Shown here: one piece after another, positions 34,400 through 45,399 of the stretch
Numbering within the stretch: position 1 is the stretch's first letter
Layout of the letters: the number at the start of each line of letters is the position of its first letter
Origin: Nymphalis io
Taxonomy: Eukaryota > Arthropoda > Insecta > Lepidoptera > Nymphalidae
NCBI RefSeq assembly: GCF_905147045.1
Contig: NC_065888.1
Coordinates: 14,203,001-14,267,000, forward strand
Direction of reading: 5' to 3'
Length of the DNA: 64,000 nucleotides
The notes under the pieces: generated by a model
Seen by the model: only the letters and a program-made list of their open reading frames with translations
Database searches by the model: none
Told to the model about the DNA's origin: nothing
Position numbers and translations under genes: made by a program

Positions 34400-35156
34400 A
34401 GTTTACCCCGACGTATTTTTTTTGTGTCTTGATTATTCGAAATTCAAATTTAATTTTATAATTTGTCATGTTTTCTTTTGAGATATAACGTGTGTATACG
34501 TCTTTTGTAATTTCGTAGACAGTTAATATGGGCATATGTAAACACGCGCGTAGCATTGTGAACGGATGATTTTCTTAAACCCTTGAACCGTTAGCGAGGA
34601 TTAGTAACATTTCTATATGGAAACCATTACATTATTAGTGTTTTGAACTTATGTTAATCGTACGTTTGTTTGTTTTGATCTTGCGAAGACAAATTTCACC
34701 TATTACGTGATGTGCTTAAATTTTGTTTGGAATAAAAAAAGTTAATAACATAATGGCTCATATATCGAGCTGACAGAACACATAGTAAAATATTGATAGA
34801 ATATTATGTGTGCTACAACATACATGACACATTATTGCATAAAAGTTTATTTAGATGACACAAAGGCATGTAGTTTGTTTTCGTTGACTCTTCAATGGAT
34901 TCAGGATATTTGTAAACAAAATGCTTACATTAACTTTACGTAGGCATTTATTCGCTACTGTAAGTTTTTTTTTGTAATACAGGTAATTTCTTTTTACTTA
35001 ATTTTTTCTAAATAAATAAAATTTGGTTATCTCATAGATAAATTAAATATTTAAAATTAAATACTATGATTTATTAGAGAAGTAAGCAATGTTAAATTTG
35101 TAGAACATTTACGTTATTGAAGTCAATATTAGACAAATATTATAATAAAAAAATAA
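34400..35156. other. AT-rich stretch upstream of candidate exon
   Basis: No TATA box at a convincing distance and no recognised repeat. If the exon is real, this would hold its promoter; TACGTCGGGGTAAACTTCGGG on the minus strand near 34393-34413 is the GC-richer start of it. Confidence 0.35.
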
Positions 35157-35485
35157 GACAGTCTGTAATTGTCCCACAGCTGGGCTAAGACCTCCACTCT
35201 TTTTGAGAAGGTACGAAGCTTATTACGAGTTTTTATTTACCTTGCTATGTTGATAGTTTTTTTGTAAAAGAGTTGACCTAAAATCTTGCAAGCTGAATTA
35301 TAAACTTTGAATTAGAGCTTCCTCTAATTCTATGGTGTTGAAATTCTAAACGTAAATGTCTTGTTATGGTAAGAATGATTGAACACCCAATATATGCTCT
35401 TGTATTGGAATTATAATGTACTTGTCCAGGGTTTGATTCGCAATCATCGGTTATTCACGTGTATTAACTACTGAGCGGTCAGTTT
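35157..35485 (-). mobile_element. SINE A, degenerate, split by other sequence
   Basis: The tail side, GTCTGTAATTGTCCCACAGC to TTTTTGAGAAGGT, is at 35157-35226. The head side, TGTCCAGGGTTTGATTCGC to ATTAACTACTGAGCGG, is at about 35408-35478. The middle is replaced by unrelated sequence. Confidence 0.65.
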
Positions 35486-35542
35486 AACTTAAAGTTAACA
35501 TATTAATCTGTGATCTATTGCATGTTTTGAACATATAAATAA

Positions 35543-35587
35543 ATGCTACTAAATATCTTTTTGTAGTAAAAAGATATTTAGTAGCAT
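35543..35587. repeat. Perfect 20 bp hairpin, 5 nt loop
   Basis: The left arm at 35543-35562 (ATGCTACTAAATATCTTTTT) and the right arm at 35568-35587 pair exactly around GTAGT. Confidence 0.95.
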
Positions 35588-35779
35588 ACCTAAATTAAAA
35601 CGTCTGGATAATGTACCCGTCTCCATTAATAACTACCAATTGCGACAGGCTTATAAGCTGATCTTTATCTCAGATGTTTTTTTTTATTATATGACCTTAG
35701 ACATCTTGAAAGAGAGTGGAATGCAATGACCGCTCCCTAAAAGTCTGGATAATGTTAGCATTCTGGTTAGATTTAACAA

Positions 35780-36060
35780 GACTTGTCTATCTAGTAATCT
35801 AGTGGCTATGCTATAAGGCGCACCCAAAAGTTCTGGGTTCAAATGCCTGATAAGGACGATATTAGTTATGTTTTTTGACGCAAAATCCACAATAGTCACT
35901 AAATTGAAAGGTGCTTCTCCCGTGTTTTAGCACATAAAGCATCTGGTCTTCCGGTCGTATCAGAATTGTAATCCCATCGGATTATGAGTGAGGAAAAAGA
36001 TCGTGTTGTCTCACACGCACTACAATATATCCTTCACTGATTATTGAGTGGATTATGATC
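35780..36060 (+). mobile_element. SINE B, degenerate
   Basis: AATCTAGTGGCTATGCTATAAGG and TCTGGGTTCAAATGCC (A and B boxes) are followed by family B landmarks GTCTTCCGGTCGTATCAGAATTG and CCCATCGGATTATGAGTGAG. The end is eroded. Confidence 0.75.
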
Positions 36061-36163
36061 AAATAACTAAAACATTACAAGTATTGCAATAAAAAAATGG
36101 AATTATATAAAGCAGATTTTATTGTTTAAACTTTTTGTTTTTAATGATTTTAACTTAACAGTC

Positions 36164-36190
36164 TAATATAATATAATATAATATAATATG
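36164..36190 (+). repeat. (TAATA)n microsatellite
   Basis: About five units of a 5 bp AT-only repeat. Confidence 0.9.
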
Positions 36191-36379
36191 ATATGTTGTA
36201 GATTAACAGTTCATTTATCTTGTGAAATAAGAATTCTGAAGTCTATAAAAGCTTATTTACATATATATTTAGATATTGATATTTGATTTTGCTTTAAATC
36301 CTGGTCGGGCGACCTGGAAATTGAACCCATTAACTATATTTGAACCCATTAAATAAATTAAATTGAACATTAAAAAGTT

Positions 36380-36673
36380 ATTATGTTTTTCTATCAGAAA
36401 AATTCTCAGTAGCAGTCCGGAGTTAGTCCGGAGAAATTGGAAGTGTGTACACTCCCATGCCTCGGGAAGCAAGTAAAACCATTGGTCCTGCGCCTGAACT
36501 TTTTCCGGTCGTGTTGAATTGTCGTCTCATCGGATTAGGAGAGTTAGGGAATAGAGAGTGCACCTGTGTTTGCACACACACATGTGCACCATTATATCTC
36601 CTACGTAGTTGGCTAATCTCTCTTGAGATAGGCCGCCGTGGCCGAAATCGGTCTGGAGGAAATTATTATTATT
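36380..36673 (+). mobile_element. SINE B, 5'-damaged, with (ATT)n tail
   Basis: The body from AAAAATTCTCAGTAGCAGTCC to GGCCGCCGTGGCCGAAATCGG and TCTGGAGGAAATT(ATT)n is close to consensus. The tRNA head is replaced by a jumble in which TTGAACCCATTAA occurs twice (36318-36361). GTCCGGAGTTAGTCCGGAG near 36416 is an 11 bp duplication. Confidence 0.85.
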
Positions 36674-36989
36674 ATTAAGTTTAGTATGTAGTAAAAAAGC
36701 CGAAATGGCCCAGTGGTAAGAGCGCGTGAATCTTAACCGATGATCGTGGGGTCAAACTCGGGCAAGCAGTTAATGTGTGATTATAATTCATCTCGTGCTT
36801 GACGGTGAAGAAAAATATCGTGAGGAAACCTGCATGAGTCTAATTTCACTGAAATTCAGCCACATGTGTATTCCACCAACCCGCGTTGGAGCAGCGTGGT
36901 GGAATAAGCTCTAAAACCTTCTCCTCAAAAAGGGAGAGGAGGCCTATAGCCCAGCAGTGGGTCATTCACAACCTGATTAAGTTTAGTAT
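36674..36989 (+). mobile_element. SINE A, full length, 14 bp TSD, into SINE B tail
   Basis: A family A copy at about 36699-36975 (GCCGAAATGGCCCAGTGGTAAG to CACAACCTG), with TSDs ATTAAGTTTAGTAT at 36674-36687 and 36976-36989. The left TSD begins inside the (ATT)n tail of the SINE B just before it, so A inserted after B. The B box reads GGGGTCAAACTCG, slightly damaged. Confidence 0.93.
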
Positions 36990-37497
36990 CGTCATTGTAC
37001 ACTCACGATTTAAAAATAATACTTCCAGATTCTGGTATTTCACTATGCGGCAATTGAAACGAAATAAAACTTATCAAACATGCTATCAAAAATTCAGTCG
37101 AGATTTTCTATAAATAGATAAACGGCGAATAAAAACGTTAGTGCGTTTCAGATATCTTTTCCATATTTAATTTTAGTACATAAATTGATGACATAATATT
37201 AACGGCTTTACAGGGCATTTATAAGTCACGTTATCTTTTAAAATCCGATTAAGATTATTATCAATATAATCTCACAAATATATTTATATCGATCAAACGA
37301 TTAGTGCCAAACAATCGTTTGGTAGCAAACTTTCAATTGTTATTGCAGGCATACCAGATATATCAGGACTATAGAAAAGAGTAATAATTTTGAAGTCCTT
37401 GTTATCTATTTGACTGGAGGCATTATTACAAGGGTTTGATTTACTTGATCTGAATGGATCTAACCAATGTTTAATGAAAATATATTAAGAATTTGAC

Positions 37498-37640
37498 GGG
37501 CCGGTTGGTGTCGTTGATAGATAATTGCCTTTCACGCCGAAAGTTGTGAGTTCGATTCACAGCCTGGACAGACATTTGTTTGAACGAACATGTCTGTTTG
37601 TCCTGAGTCTAGGTGCTTAGTTTGGGATCAGATGGCTTAC
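37498..37640 (+). mobile_element. SINE E, internally deleted or 3'-truncated
   Basis: The head GGTTGGTGTCGTTGATAGA, CCTTTCACGCCGAAAGTTGTG and AGTTCGATTCACAGC is followed by TGTTTGTCCTGAGTCTAGGT. It then jumps to GCTTAGTTTGGGATCAGATGG, with about 90 bp of body missing and no (ATT)n tail. Confidence 0.8.
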
Positions 37641-38666
37641 TTATAAAGTAACATTTTTGAGGACTGATCAAAGCTTTTTAAAGGTTTTATGTGCAATATA
37701 TGCCGAGCAAAAATAGTTCTTATGTATAAAAAGTTTTTTTTTTTAATTTAACATTTTCTTGTTATGTATATTAGAATATACTGTATTTAGAATATAATTT
37801 TATAAAAATAAAAAAAAATTAAACGCACCTACATCACTCTTATTCTAGAGACAGCTTATTTTTCGCGAAGAGAGCCGGAATTGCTATTCAAAAAGGAAAT
37901 GCTGCTACGAGTACTTTTCTTGCCACCATTCTTAGAGGTCACGTTTTGTACAATAAGTTTTTCCAATTTTGATTTGTATTATTTAGGTCTTTTCTATAAT
38001 ATAGTTCCATATAATATGGTGTATACTATAAGAATTATTATTAGAGTATTATAAATAATATACTATATAATAAGTAATGAATATATACCAATTACTTTAC
38101 ACAAAAACACTCCAGCTGTGCAACTAAAAACAAAACCGACTTTTAAAATAATCAAAAATATCTCTTAATATAATAGACAGAGAAGTTATATTTCGATGTA
38201 GATAGAAGTCAATCAGCTAACCTAACCATTCACCAGTTATTACTAATAATTTCTACTTTTTATATATGTACATTTTATTAAAATTAACTATATTTCTACG
38301 TGCTGTCGGCTAACTATAATATTTAGTACTTGGGCGACCGGCAATTATTATTAATTAAAATGTTTTCTTGTGACAAATTGAGTTTTTTTTTTAAAAGTAG
38401 CTTTCAGAAAAGGAAATTTTTGAGACAAATAGTCGTTTCCGAGATACACGAAATAAAATTGTATATAACCGGAATTCTTGTTTCATTTCATTTTAATTAT
38501 TAAAAAGTAAAAGATACCGGTTTGTTTTAGCCAAAAATCTTTTGGCCATTTACGGGAGAAGGTTATATATAGACTATAATATATGATTATGCTACAACCC
38601 ACGGGGGCGGAGCAGTATCGTTCAACGTGGATGAAACTGTGCGTAAATTGTAATAATATTTTTTAC
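37641..38666. other. AT-rich stretch, no gene seen
   Basis: No recognised feature; a patch at 37855-37930 is less AT-rich but unassigned. Confidence 0.45.
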
Positions 38667-38960
38667 TGGTGGTAGGGCTTTGTGCAAGCTCGTCTGGGTA
38701 GGTACCACCCACTTATCAGATATTCTACCGCAAAACAGCAATACTTGGTATTGTTGTGTTCCGGTTTGAAGGGTGAGTGAGCCAGTGTAATAACAGGCGC
38801 AAGGGACATAAAATCTTAGTTCCCAAGGTTGGTGGCGCATTGGCTATAAGCGATGGTTGACATTTCTTACAATGCCAATGTCTAAGGGCGTTTGGTGACC
38901 ACTTACCATCAGGTGGCCCATATGCTCGTCCACCTTCCTATTCTATAAATAAATAAAAAA
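38667..38960 (+). mobile_element. Family C element, full length
   Basis: Runs from ACTGGTGGTAGGGCTTTGTGC to CGTCCACCTTCCTATTCTATAAATAAATAAAAAAA. The A-tail is interrupted by TAAA units. Identity to other copies is high. Confidence 0.93.
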
Positions 38961-39722
38961 ACCTAAAATTTTTAAAGGCAAATATTATCAGTAGGTTTTG
39001 AGAATTTAAAAACTTTTTACATATTGATTTACTAAAAAAGTATATAATACATTATTTTGGAGACAGTTAAAAAGGTGATTACAACGAGCGCTATTATGCT
39101 ATTTCGCGCTATATTCACAGTGGGAGACATGGTTAGACAACTTGACAACGTTGTCTGGTTATATCAAAATAATTACGCCGTGATAATTAAAAATATAACT
39201 ACGCTACGGATGCTTTTATAAATTCTTACACGATAATAATATAAAGATAATTAAAGTTAAATAGAAGAGTTTTTAATACTTCCCTTTAATATTTCTAAAG
39301 GGCGCAACGTTGTTAACGAAGTATTATATAATTCTGAGAGTGTGTCAAATCAAACTGAACATTAAAATAATCACTGTTTTGAATATAATATTCTGTTATT
39401 GAAGTATCAATTGTATTCAGGTTAATTTGTATCTCCCTTATGGTAGAAGATTTAGAATCAACTCCACCTCGTTGCTTAATTCCCGAAAGAATAGCCCAAT
39501 CATATCTATGAAAATATAAAGCATTTTGTAATTTTTAATAACTTACAAGGAAACAAAATTTCTCCATTTTGTAACCAATGAATAGAAAACATGCCTCTTA
39601 ACCGGAAGTCTTTGGTTCATATTCGGTCAAGTAATACAGAGCTTTCATACTTTTTGCAGTTCGCATGATAGTGAAGGACATCACATTGATTTCTTGCATC
39701 TGTCGGGTGATATATTAAACAC

Positions 39723-39725
<3 letters not shown>
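38961..39725. other. AT-rich stretch, no gene seen
   Basis: No exon recognised. ACCGGAAGTCTTTGGTTCATATTCGG at about 39601-39627 may be a SINE-head relic. Confidence 0.4.

Positions 39726-39790
<65 letters not shown>
39726..39790 (+). repeat. (AT)n microsatellite
   Basis: About 30 uninterrupted AT units, the longest simple repeat in the window. Shorter AT runs follow at about 39829-39852. Confidence 0.95.
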
Positions 39791-39801
<11 letters not shown>

Positions 39802-39854
39802 GTCAAGATTTACTTCACTATTATATCAACATATATATATATAGGTATATATAT

Positions 39855-40070
39855 CTTGTTTATGCGGACTTTATCGTGACATTTTTTCATCAAACACGAG
39901 ATGAATTATGAATGCAAATTAAGCAGATAGTTTTGCGTTTGTCTTTAGTATAAATAATGACTAGTAACGAATAATTTAGTATGTTATATGAAAGCTTCGT
40001 GTCGAGATTCAAAGCTTAATCTTAAATCAAGAACCATCCATTCTAACCACTGAATTATTTATACTCTCAC
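39855..40070 (-). mobile_element. SINE A remnant
   Basis: TTTTTCATCAAACACGAGATGAATTATG and AATGCAAATTAAGCAGAT are the middle block of family A. A decayed head (ATCCATTCTAACCACTGAATTATT) follows about 100 bp further right. Confidence 0.65.
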
Positions 40071-40444
40071 AAATAATAAAGTTAAGAAGTTGTAGTTCTA
40101 ATGTTGTTAATTTTACTATAAACAATGAACTACAACAGTTAAATAGATTAAAGCATGTCGCTAACTCTATCAGTTAAAGTTCTACCATTCTTGCCTGTTC
40201 TACTAATGACGTTGTAACATGAAGGCTATTTAAATTAATTACATTACAAAGTACACAAGTTTTAAAACTTAAGCCATTGTACAACTGTTGCAAAAGCATG
40301 AAACAGTAGCGAACGAATATTTTGTTGCATTTCCAGGACAAATATTATAATTAATCAATTGTACCCATGTAACGTGATCGCGGAAACATTAACTACTGTT
40401 CTTCTCGTTAAAATTTATATTCCGAACCGTTATTAACTTTAACT

Positions 40445-41063
40445 TTTAACTTTAACTTTGCACGGCGGGAAATGTCACCTTCCTGCCACAAGTGTGGTGC
40501 GCCAACCGACACGGCGCAACACACCCTGACGGAGTGTGCCGCGTGGGGGCCCCAGAGGCTTTCTCTGGCGGCAGTTGTCGGCGGAGACCTCTCCTTGCCG
40601 AGCATCATCAACGCGATGCTCGGAAGCGATGAGTGTTGGTCGGAAATGGTCTCCTTCTGTGAAAATGTAATGTCGCAGAAGGAGGCCGCGGAGCGGGAGT
40701 GGGAAGAGGACGCCGCTGCAAACCTGCTCCGCCGAAGAAGACTGGGGAGAAGAATGAGGCGCTATGCGCACCTTCTCCCTCCGCCGCAATAGGCGTCGCT
40801 GGGACTAGGGGGTTCTCAGTACCCTGGTAATCCACATAGAGAATGGAGGCCTGCGTACGCAGGCCACCCGTCAGAGCGTCGCGGTAGCATGCGCAAGCGA
40901 TCCCGTGGCGCTCCTCGTTATGACGGAAAGGATACCGCTGGTTTTTTAGTGGGTATTCCGTTGTTCAGGGCGCACTCGGCGCCTCGGACATCGGCGAGCC
41001 CCACATACCCCCCCACTGTTCCCGTGGGGGAAACGCGTAATGCGTTTTTAAAAAAAAAAAAAC
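40445..41063 (+). mobile_element. R1-like LINE 3' end, 5'-truncated
   Basis: A plus-strand 3' fragment: the end of the ORF (to the stop at 40790-40792), a GC-rich 3' UTR of about 255 bp and a poly(A) run at 41047-41060. Its 3' UTR reappears at 26544-26835 (minus) and in part at 51206-51295 (plus). The left edge lies in repeated TTAACTTT sequence and TAACTTT also follows the poly(A), so a short TSD is possible but ambiguous. Confidence 0.88.
40472..40792 (+). pseudogene. R1-like LINE, C-terminal CCHC region
   Basis: About 106 residues ending LLPPPQ and a stop. C5, C8, H17 and C22 (CHKCGAPTDTAQHTLTEC) form a CCHC zinc knuckle, the nucleic-acid-binding motif at the C terminus of R1-clade non-LTR retrotransposon ORF2 proteins. 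The following E/R-rich tail (SQKEAAEREWEED, RRRRLGRRMRR) is a typical basic end. The endonuclease and RT are absent because of 5' truncation, so the fragment is inactive. The ATG at 40472 is not the real start; homology runs in from the left edge (CACGGCGGGAAATG). Confidence 0.85.
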
Positions 41064-41861
41064 TAACTTTTACAAAATATTTGTGAAATAATTGTCATTT
41101 TTTTGTTTTTGTTTGAATATTTATATCGTAGATTTCTGCATGCATGCATGTAAAGGAAAGCTCCCAGTCGGCATGGTTTTTTTTCGACATCTTAAATGTA
41201 GTACTTCAAAAGTAATTGTAATGGTTGAATAAAGCCTGATAGAAACAGACATATGCGACGGTAGAATTTTTTATCTATTATAACTTATTTTTGAGTAGAC
41301 AATCAAAATGAGTGTTATTAGATAAAAGTTTGAATTTATATGGATATTATCTATAAAGAAGGTACCATATATATGTTCTTACAATAGTTATTTAACAGAA
41401 AGGCAATAATATACTGTATTCAGTATTCATACATCCAAATCAAGTAGCGTTATGGCTGAGCTGCATCTACGGCGTAGCAATTAATGATAGTTCGTAGGCT
41501 GCTACGAGCTCGCACGTAGCATGAAATTTATTATGACAACATGACGTGTAGAACGGTGAACGGAATCGGATTCAATTAATTTTGCAGATTACGTTAATCT
41601 ATAACTCGTCCTAATAAAATATATGATGCATGTTTTGTTCTTAATACAATAAAAAGTATAATATACGTAATACTTTATACTAATATAAAAATGCAAATTT
41701 AAAACATCAAGAATCATAAATGTTTGGATTTCGGTTTTTTTTTCTTGTTTTTATATTAATTTTTAAATATTAAGTTAATTTTCAAAATTATTGTACGTTA
41801 GCTAATCTAAATTTGCATGCTGTAACTACCTGTAAGTGGAATTATGTATCACCTAAGGCTT
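41064..41861. other. AT-rich stretch, no gene seen
   Basis: Contains a short (TGCA)n run at about 41129-41143 and a patch at 41455-41525 (CTACGGCGTAGCAATTAATG, GTAGGCTGCTACGAGC) with unassigned inverted bits. No exon recognised. Confidence 0.45.
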
Positions 41862-42120
41862 TGTTTTTTTTTATTGGCCACCGATGGTAAGTGGATACCA
41901 ACTATAGGCAAAGTAGGCATTAGCATTCTAAGAAATGTTAACCATCGCTTACTTCGCCAATTCGCCACTAACCTTGGGAACTAAGATGTTATATCCCTTG
42001 TGTCTGTAATTACACTAGCTCACTCACCCTTCGAACAGGAACACAACAATACCAAGTACTTCTGTTTTGCGGTAGAATATCTTATGAGTATATCTGGTGG
42101 TACCTACCCAGGTGAACCAG
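41862..42120 (-). mobile_element. Family C element, diverged
   Basis: Minus-strand copy: T-run, then GGCCACCGATGGTAAGTGG, AAGAAATGTTAACCATCGCTTAC, ACTAGCTCACTCACCCTTCG and GTACCTACCCAGG. The terminal head bases are lost. Confidence 0.85.
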
Positions 42121-43189
42121 TATTGATAATGTATAACATAAAAATACATGTAATTTTGTCAAAACCAGCAGAAAATAATGTCTAAAGTTAAAACGACAAG
42201 GTTAATTTTTGCACCAAACTAACCATACATACATATAAGTTTCTCAATGATTAAAATTGTTAAAAAAAAATTTATTCAACTATGTCAGTTTTTTTTGCTT
42301 TATCAGTTAAAAAGTTAAAAGTTTAATGTTTAAAAGTAACATTAATTACTCACATTACAATTTTCATACTCAGAATTATAACTCACAAAATATATTATTT
42401 TTATTACTTTTATTTATTAAATACATAGCAATAAAATAAAATAATAATGCAGCAATAAAATATTGACAGCGAGGATTATTTGGTACTGGCAAACTTCCAT
42501 TAGACGTAAATCCGTCAAAGATCAAACTGTCAACTATGTACTGTCATATTCGTAATTCATTTTCGTTTCTTGTGCACCGTTTTTTGCTATTATGTTCGTA
42601 TTTAAAAAAAATATTATTAGATTATGTTATAATAATAAATGTACAAAATAGTGCAATAATGCTTCATATTCTGTCTAATAAAATATGAAACAAAATTTAG
42701 ATAACAGGTTGAAAAAATAGATTAGATTTAATAAGCTGCTCGTAGTCAAATTGTTGGTCAAAATATTTGCAAAAATAATAAAATATATTAAATGATCAAA
42801 ATTAAAGAATTTCAGATAATATATTTTATGTACCATGATTTAAAAAATATACAGTTTTAAATCATGACCCACAAAACATCGTTTAAAGATGCAGAGGCTA
42901 AACTGAGATTGACCCTTGAAGTACTCTCAAAGGAGTCGTGAAACTATTCAAAACGTGATCACAACCAAAAAGAAATAAGGAAAAATATTATTTATTTTGG
43001 GAAACATACAGCAAAATATAACATATATACATTTGATAACAAAATAAATCTCACATAAGCCAACAAAGTTTCCACTTTTACATTGAAACATGGAGTGAAC
43101 TTAACAAGAACAAGTTATTTAACAAGTAATTAAAGTATATAAAGTATCAACACGTAATTTTAAAAGCAGAACAAAAAAAAAACGATATG
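42121..43189. other. AT-rich stretch, no gene seen
   Basis: No exon or repeat family recognised. Confidence 0.45.
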
Positions 43190-43405
43190 AATATTAATGA
43201 CAAATACAGTTTTTAAGGCTTCTAAGAACTTAAATAAATTTACGTTAACGATATCTATATTAGTGTAACGTTTATTATAATTGTCACATGCTCTTACGAA
43301 AAAGCAATTTCTAGCATAGTTCGTTCTACACATAGGGACATAAAAGTTATGTTTTAAACGGGCAATGGAATGTGATCACTTGATATAAATATTGTTAACT
43401 AAGTA
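43190..43405 (-). pseudogene. LINE C-terminal coding fragment
   Basis: The minus strand at about 43370-43270 reads LKHNFYVPMCRTNYARNCFF then VRACDNYN. The pattern VP..RTNYARN.FFVRA is that of the post-RT C terminus of CR1/jockey-like LINEs. A different subfamily from the one at 30.3 kb. No 3' tail located. Confidence 0.75.
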
Positions 43406-43442
43406 CATTGAATCGACAAAATTATTTACAATTATTTATTAG

Positions 43443-43560
43443 ATGTTATTTTATTTATTTATTTTTTCAGCCATTTGCCGTCCACTGCTGGACGAAAGCC
43501 TCCCCCATAGAACGCCAACCATCCCGATCTTGGGCAGTCTGCATCCATCCCGATCATCAT
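43443..43560 (-). mobile_element. Second RTE-family 3' end
   Basis: The minus strand codes DRDGWRSMGEAFVQQWTANG then stop, with CAGCAGTGGACGGCAAATGG over the stop region and a TAAA/A-rich tail (43443-43478). This is the same C-terminal pattern as the main RTE (EAYVQQWTTIGC), but a different, more distant subfamily. Confidence 0.8.
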
Positions 43561-43850
43561 TGGGATATAGGGGGGATAGGGGAGCCGATAACAACCTAGG
43601 CTCTCTACCGTCAACCTCACTTGCTCGTGGTACATCCTGCTAATCAACGAACGAGGCTCTGGCGACCGAAATCGTGGCGGTATAACCACACAAATGCTGA
43701 AATCCGAAAATGCAAATCCTGATAACGGGCAGCAGTGCTATTAGTGAAAGATTTCCAGCCACTGCGGTCACCAACCCGCCTGCCAAGCGTGGTGACTAAG
43801 GCAAATACCCCCCTATGAGCGACGATGTTATTAGAAACATTGAATTGAAG
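43561..43850 (-). repeat. GC-rich repeat attached to RTE-like end
   Basis: Continues rightward without a break from the RTE-like 3' end. On the minus strand it holds GGGGGTATTTGCCTTAGTCACC and CAGGCGGGTTGGTGACCGCAG. It resembles dispersed lepidopteran repeat sequence from memory only. The whole 43443-43850 block may be one composite non-autonomous element with an RTE-type tail. Confidence 0.5.
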
Positions 43851-44024
43851 AGTTAGCTGGTAAGAGTACATGAAAAATTCTTGAATATGGTAGTTTAGTT
43901 CAGATAGATTACTTCATGTAATTGGTTTCAATCAATGTGTAATAATGCTCATAATTCAAATTAATCAAAAAGCTTCAAATCGTATTCAAGTGATTGAATT
44001 TAATCTTTGTAATGCTCAATATAT

Positions 44025-44456
44025 CTTTCTACGGTTGATGGCGCATTGGCGATGTAATAACAGTACAGTAACAGCCTGTTAAAGTGCTGTGCTAAGGCCT
44101 CCTCTCCCTTTTGAGGAGACGGTTCGGAGTTTATTCCACCACGCTGCTCCAATGCGGGTTGGTAGAATACACATGTGACAGAATTTCAATGAAATGAGAC
44201 ACAAGTAGGTTTCCTCACGATGTTTTCCTTCACGATGTTTTCAAGCACATGAAAATTCAGTGGTGCTTGCCCGAGTTCGAAACCACGATCATCGATTAAG
44301 ATTCAGGTGTTCTTATCACTAGGCCATCTCGGCTATATAACGTGTGGTTAATATTTCTTACATCGCCAATGTATATATATGTATGTTTATATGCGTGGAG
44401 GTGACTACTTAACATCAGGTGACCCATATGTCACTCCGCCTGCCTATCACATAAAA
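44025..44456 (+). mobile_element. Family C element split by SINE A
   Basis: The left part GGTTGATGGCGCATTGGCGATGTAA is at about 44034-44058. The right part ATAACGTGTGGTTAATATTTCTTACATCGCC through CTTAACATCAGGTGACCCATATG and CCTATCACATAAAAAAA is at about 44335-44456. Together they give the rear half of a family C copy, interrupted at its GATGTAAGCGATGG site. Confidence 0.85.
44069..44334 (-). mobile_element. SINE A nested in family C
   Basis: A near-complete minus-strand family A copy (AACAGCCTGTTAAAGTGCTG to TAGGCCATCTCGGCT). A small duplication, TTTCCTTCACGATG next to TTTCCTCACGATG, replaces part of the middle. A possible short TSD (TAATAAC/TATAAC) is imperfect. Confidence 0.88.
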
Positions 44457-44990
44457 AAAGTTATAATATTTGTTAACTAGTCTAAATCTTAGCCTAAGAG
44501 GACAAAATCTAAGCGCTCCTACTTAATTACTATTACTCTTTCTTATTATTACATATGCATATTAAAATATAAATGGCGTAGATGTGACATATAACAAAAG
44601 AAATATTTTGGAATGTAACAAAAGTTCATGTTATAAAAGTTACTAAACACTGGCTTAAATACTTTGTCAAATTTAACATACGAACATCACTTTGTCAAAT
44701 ACGTACGTAAGAATACTATTCGCGATTGCTCATTAATATTAGTACGAAATAATACAGTTTGTGAACCTCGAAAGTCTCGATTGAGCGCACTGTTTAATTA
44801 TCCCGCGTGGAACTTCAACAGAGCATTATAATATACCTATACCGACCCCTTTAGGAGCATTCAGCTTGTTTGAGACGGTTGTGGCGGATATTACATTTAA
44901 TGAATAGTATCATAAACGATATAACTTTACGTTTAATAAAATAATATTATTATACATACATAAGTATGTCGTGGAAAAAAAAATTAATTT
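44457..44990. other. AT-rich stretch, no gene seen
   Basis: No recognised feature. TTTGAGACGGTTGTGGCGG at 44868-44886 is an isolated GC-richer patch. Confidence 0.4.
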
Positions 44991-44999
44991 AGTCGCTGG

Positions 45000-45265
45000 C
45001 ATGATTATAGTAGTAACGGGTGACGGTGCGTGATGAATGCGGTGACGTCATTTGTTGTTGAAGTCACGTGGACAGAGTCGTTGTTGGAGAGTGGGGGGAC
45101 TGTGTAACAAACACTTGCGTTTGAGAAGTTGACCAGTCCACACCTCCAAGGCGAAACCGTCGGTTTACCTACCTAGTACCTATACCTAATTATAGTGGAT
45201 TGTGATTTGCAATAATAAATCTTTGGTTTTACCTACATCGAGTTTATTTTTGATACAATATCGTG
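45000..45265 (+). promoter_or_regulatory. GC-richer island with CRE and E-box
   Basis: A full consensus cAMP-response element TGACGTCA at 45043-45050 and an E-box CACGTG at 45065-45070 lie 15 bp apart in a block clearly less AT-rich than its surroundings. An AATAAA follows at about 45213-45218. CRE plus E-box upstream of a plausible coding start suggests a host promoter. The AATAAA instead allows a solo LTR, but I could not set TG...CA ends or a TSD. Confidence 0.4.
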
Positions 45266-45388
45266 ATGGACCCCGTACCACCGAACATAGACAAAGACAG
45301 CTCTATCGCTCAGCCGTCGCTGCCGCCGTCAAGTATAATACTCCCGTCATTAATTATAGCAAAAAAAATTATTCAAATTGTCCATTTA
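45266..45388 (+). CDS. Possible short first coding exon
   Basis: ATG at 45266 (GTGATGGACCCCG) opens MDPVPPNIDKDSSIAQPSLP then PSSIILPSL, a proline- and serine-rich start. The coding feel fades into AT-rich sequence, and TTTAG|GTACCT at about 45388 could be a donor. No domain, no homologue I recognise, and no second exon located. It might instead be the start of gag in an LTR element if the block before it is an LTR. Confidence 0.25.
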
Positions 45389-45399
45389 GGTACCTATAA

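Noticed and set aside
40408..40835. Minus-strand frames opposite the CCHC ORF
   Set aside because: Shadows of the GC-rich R1-like coding sequence on the other strand.
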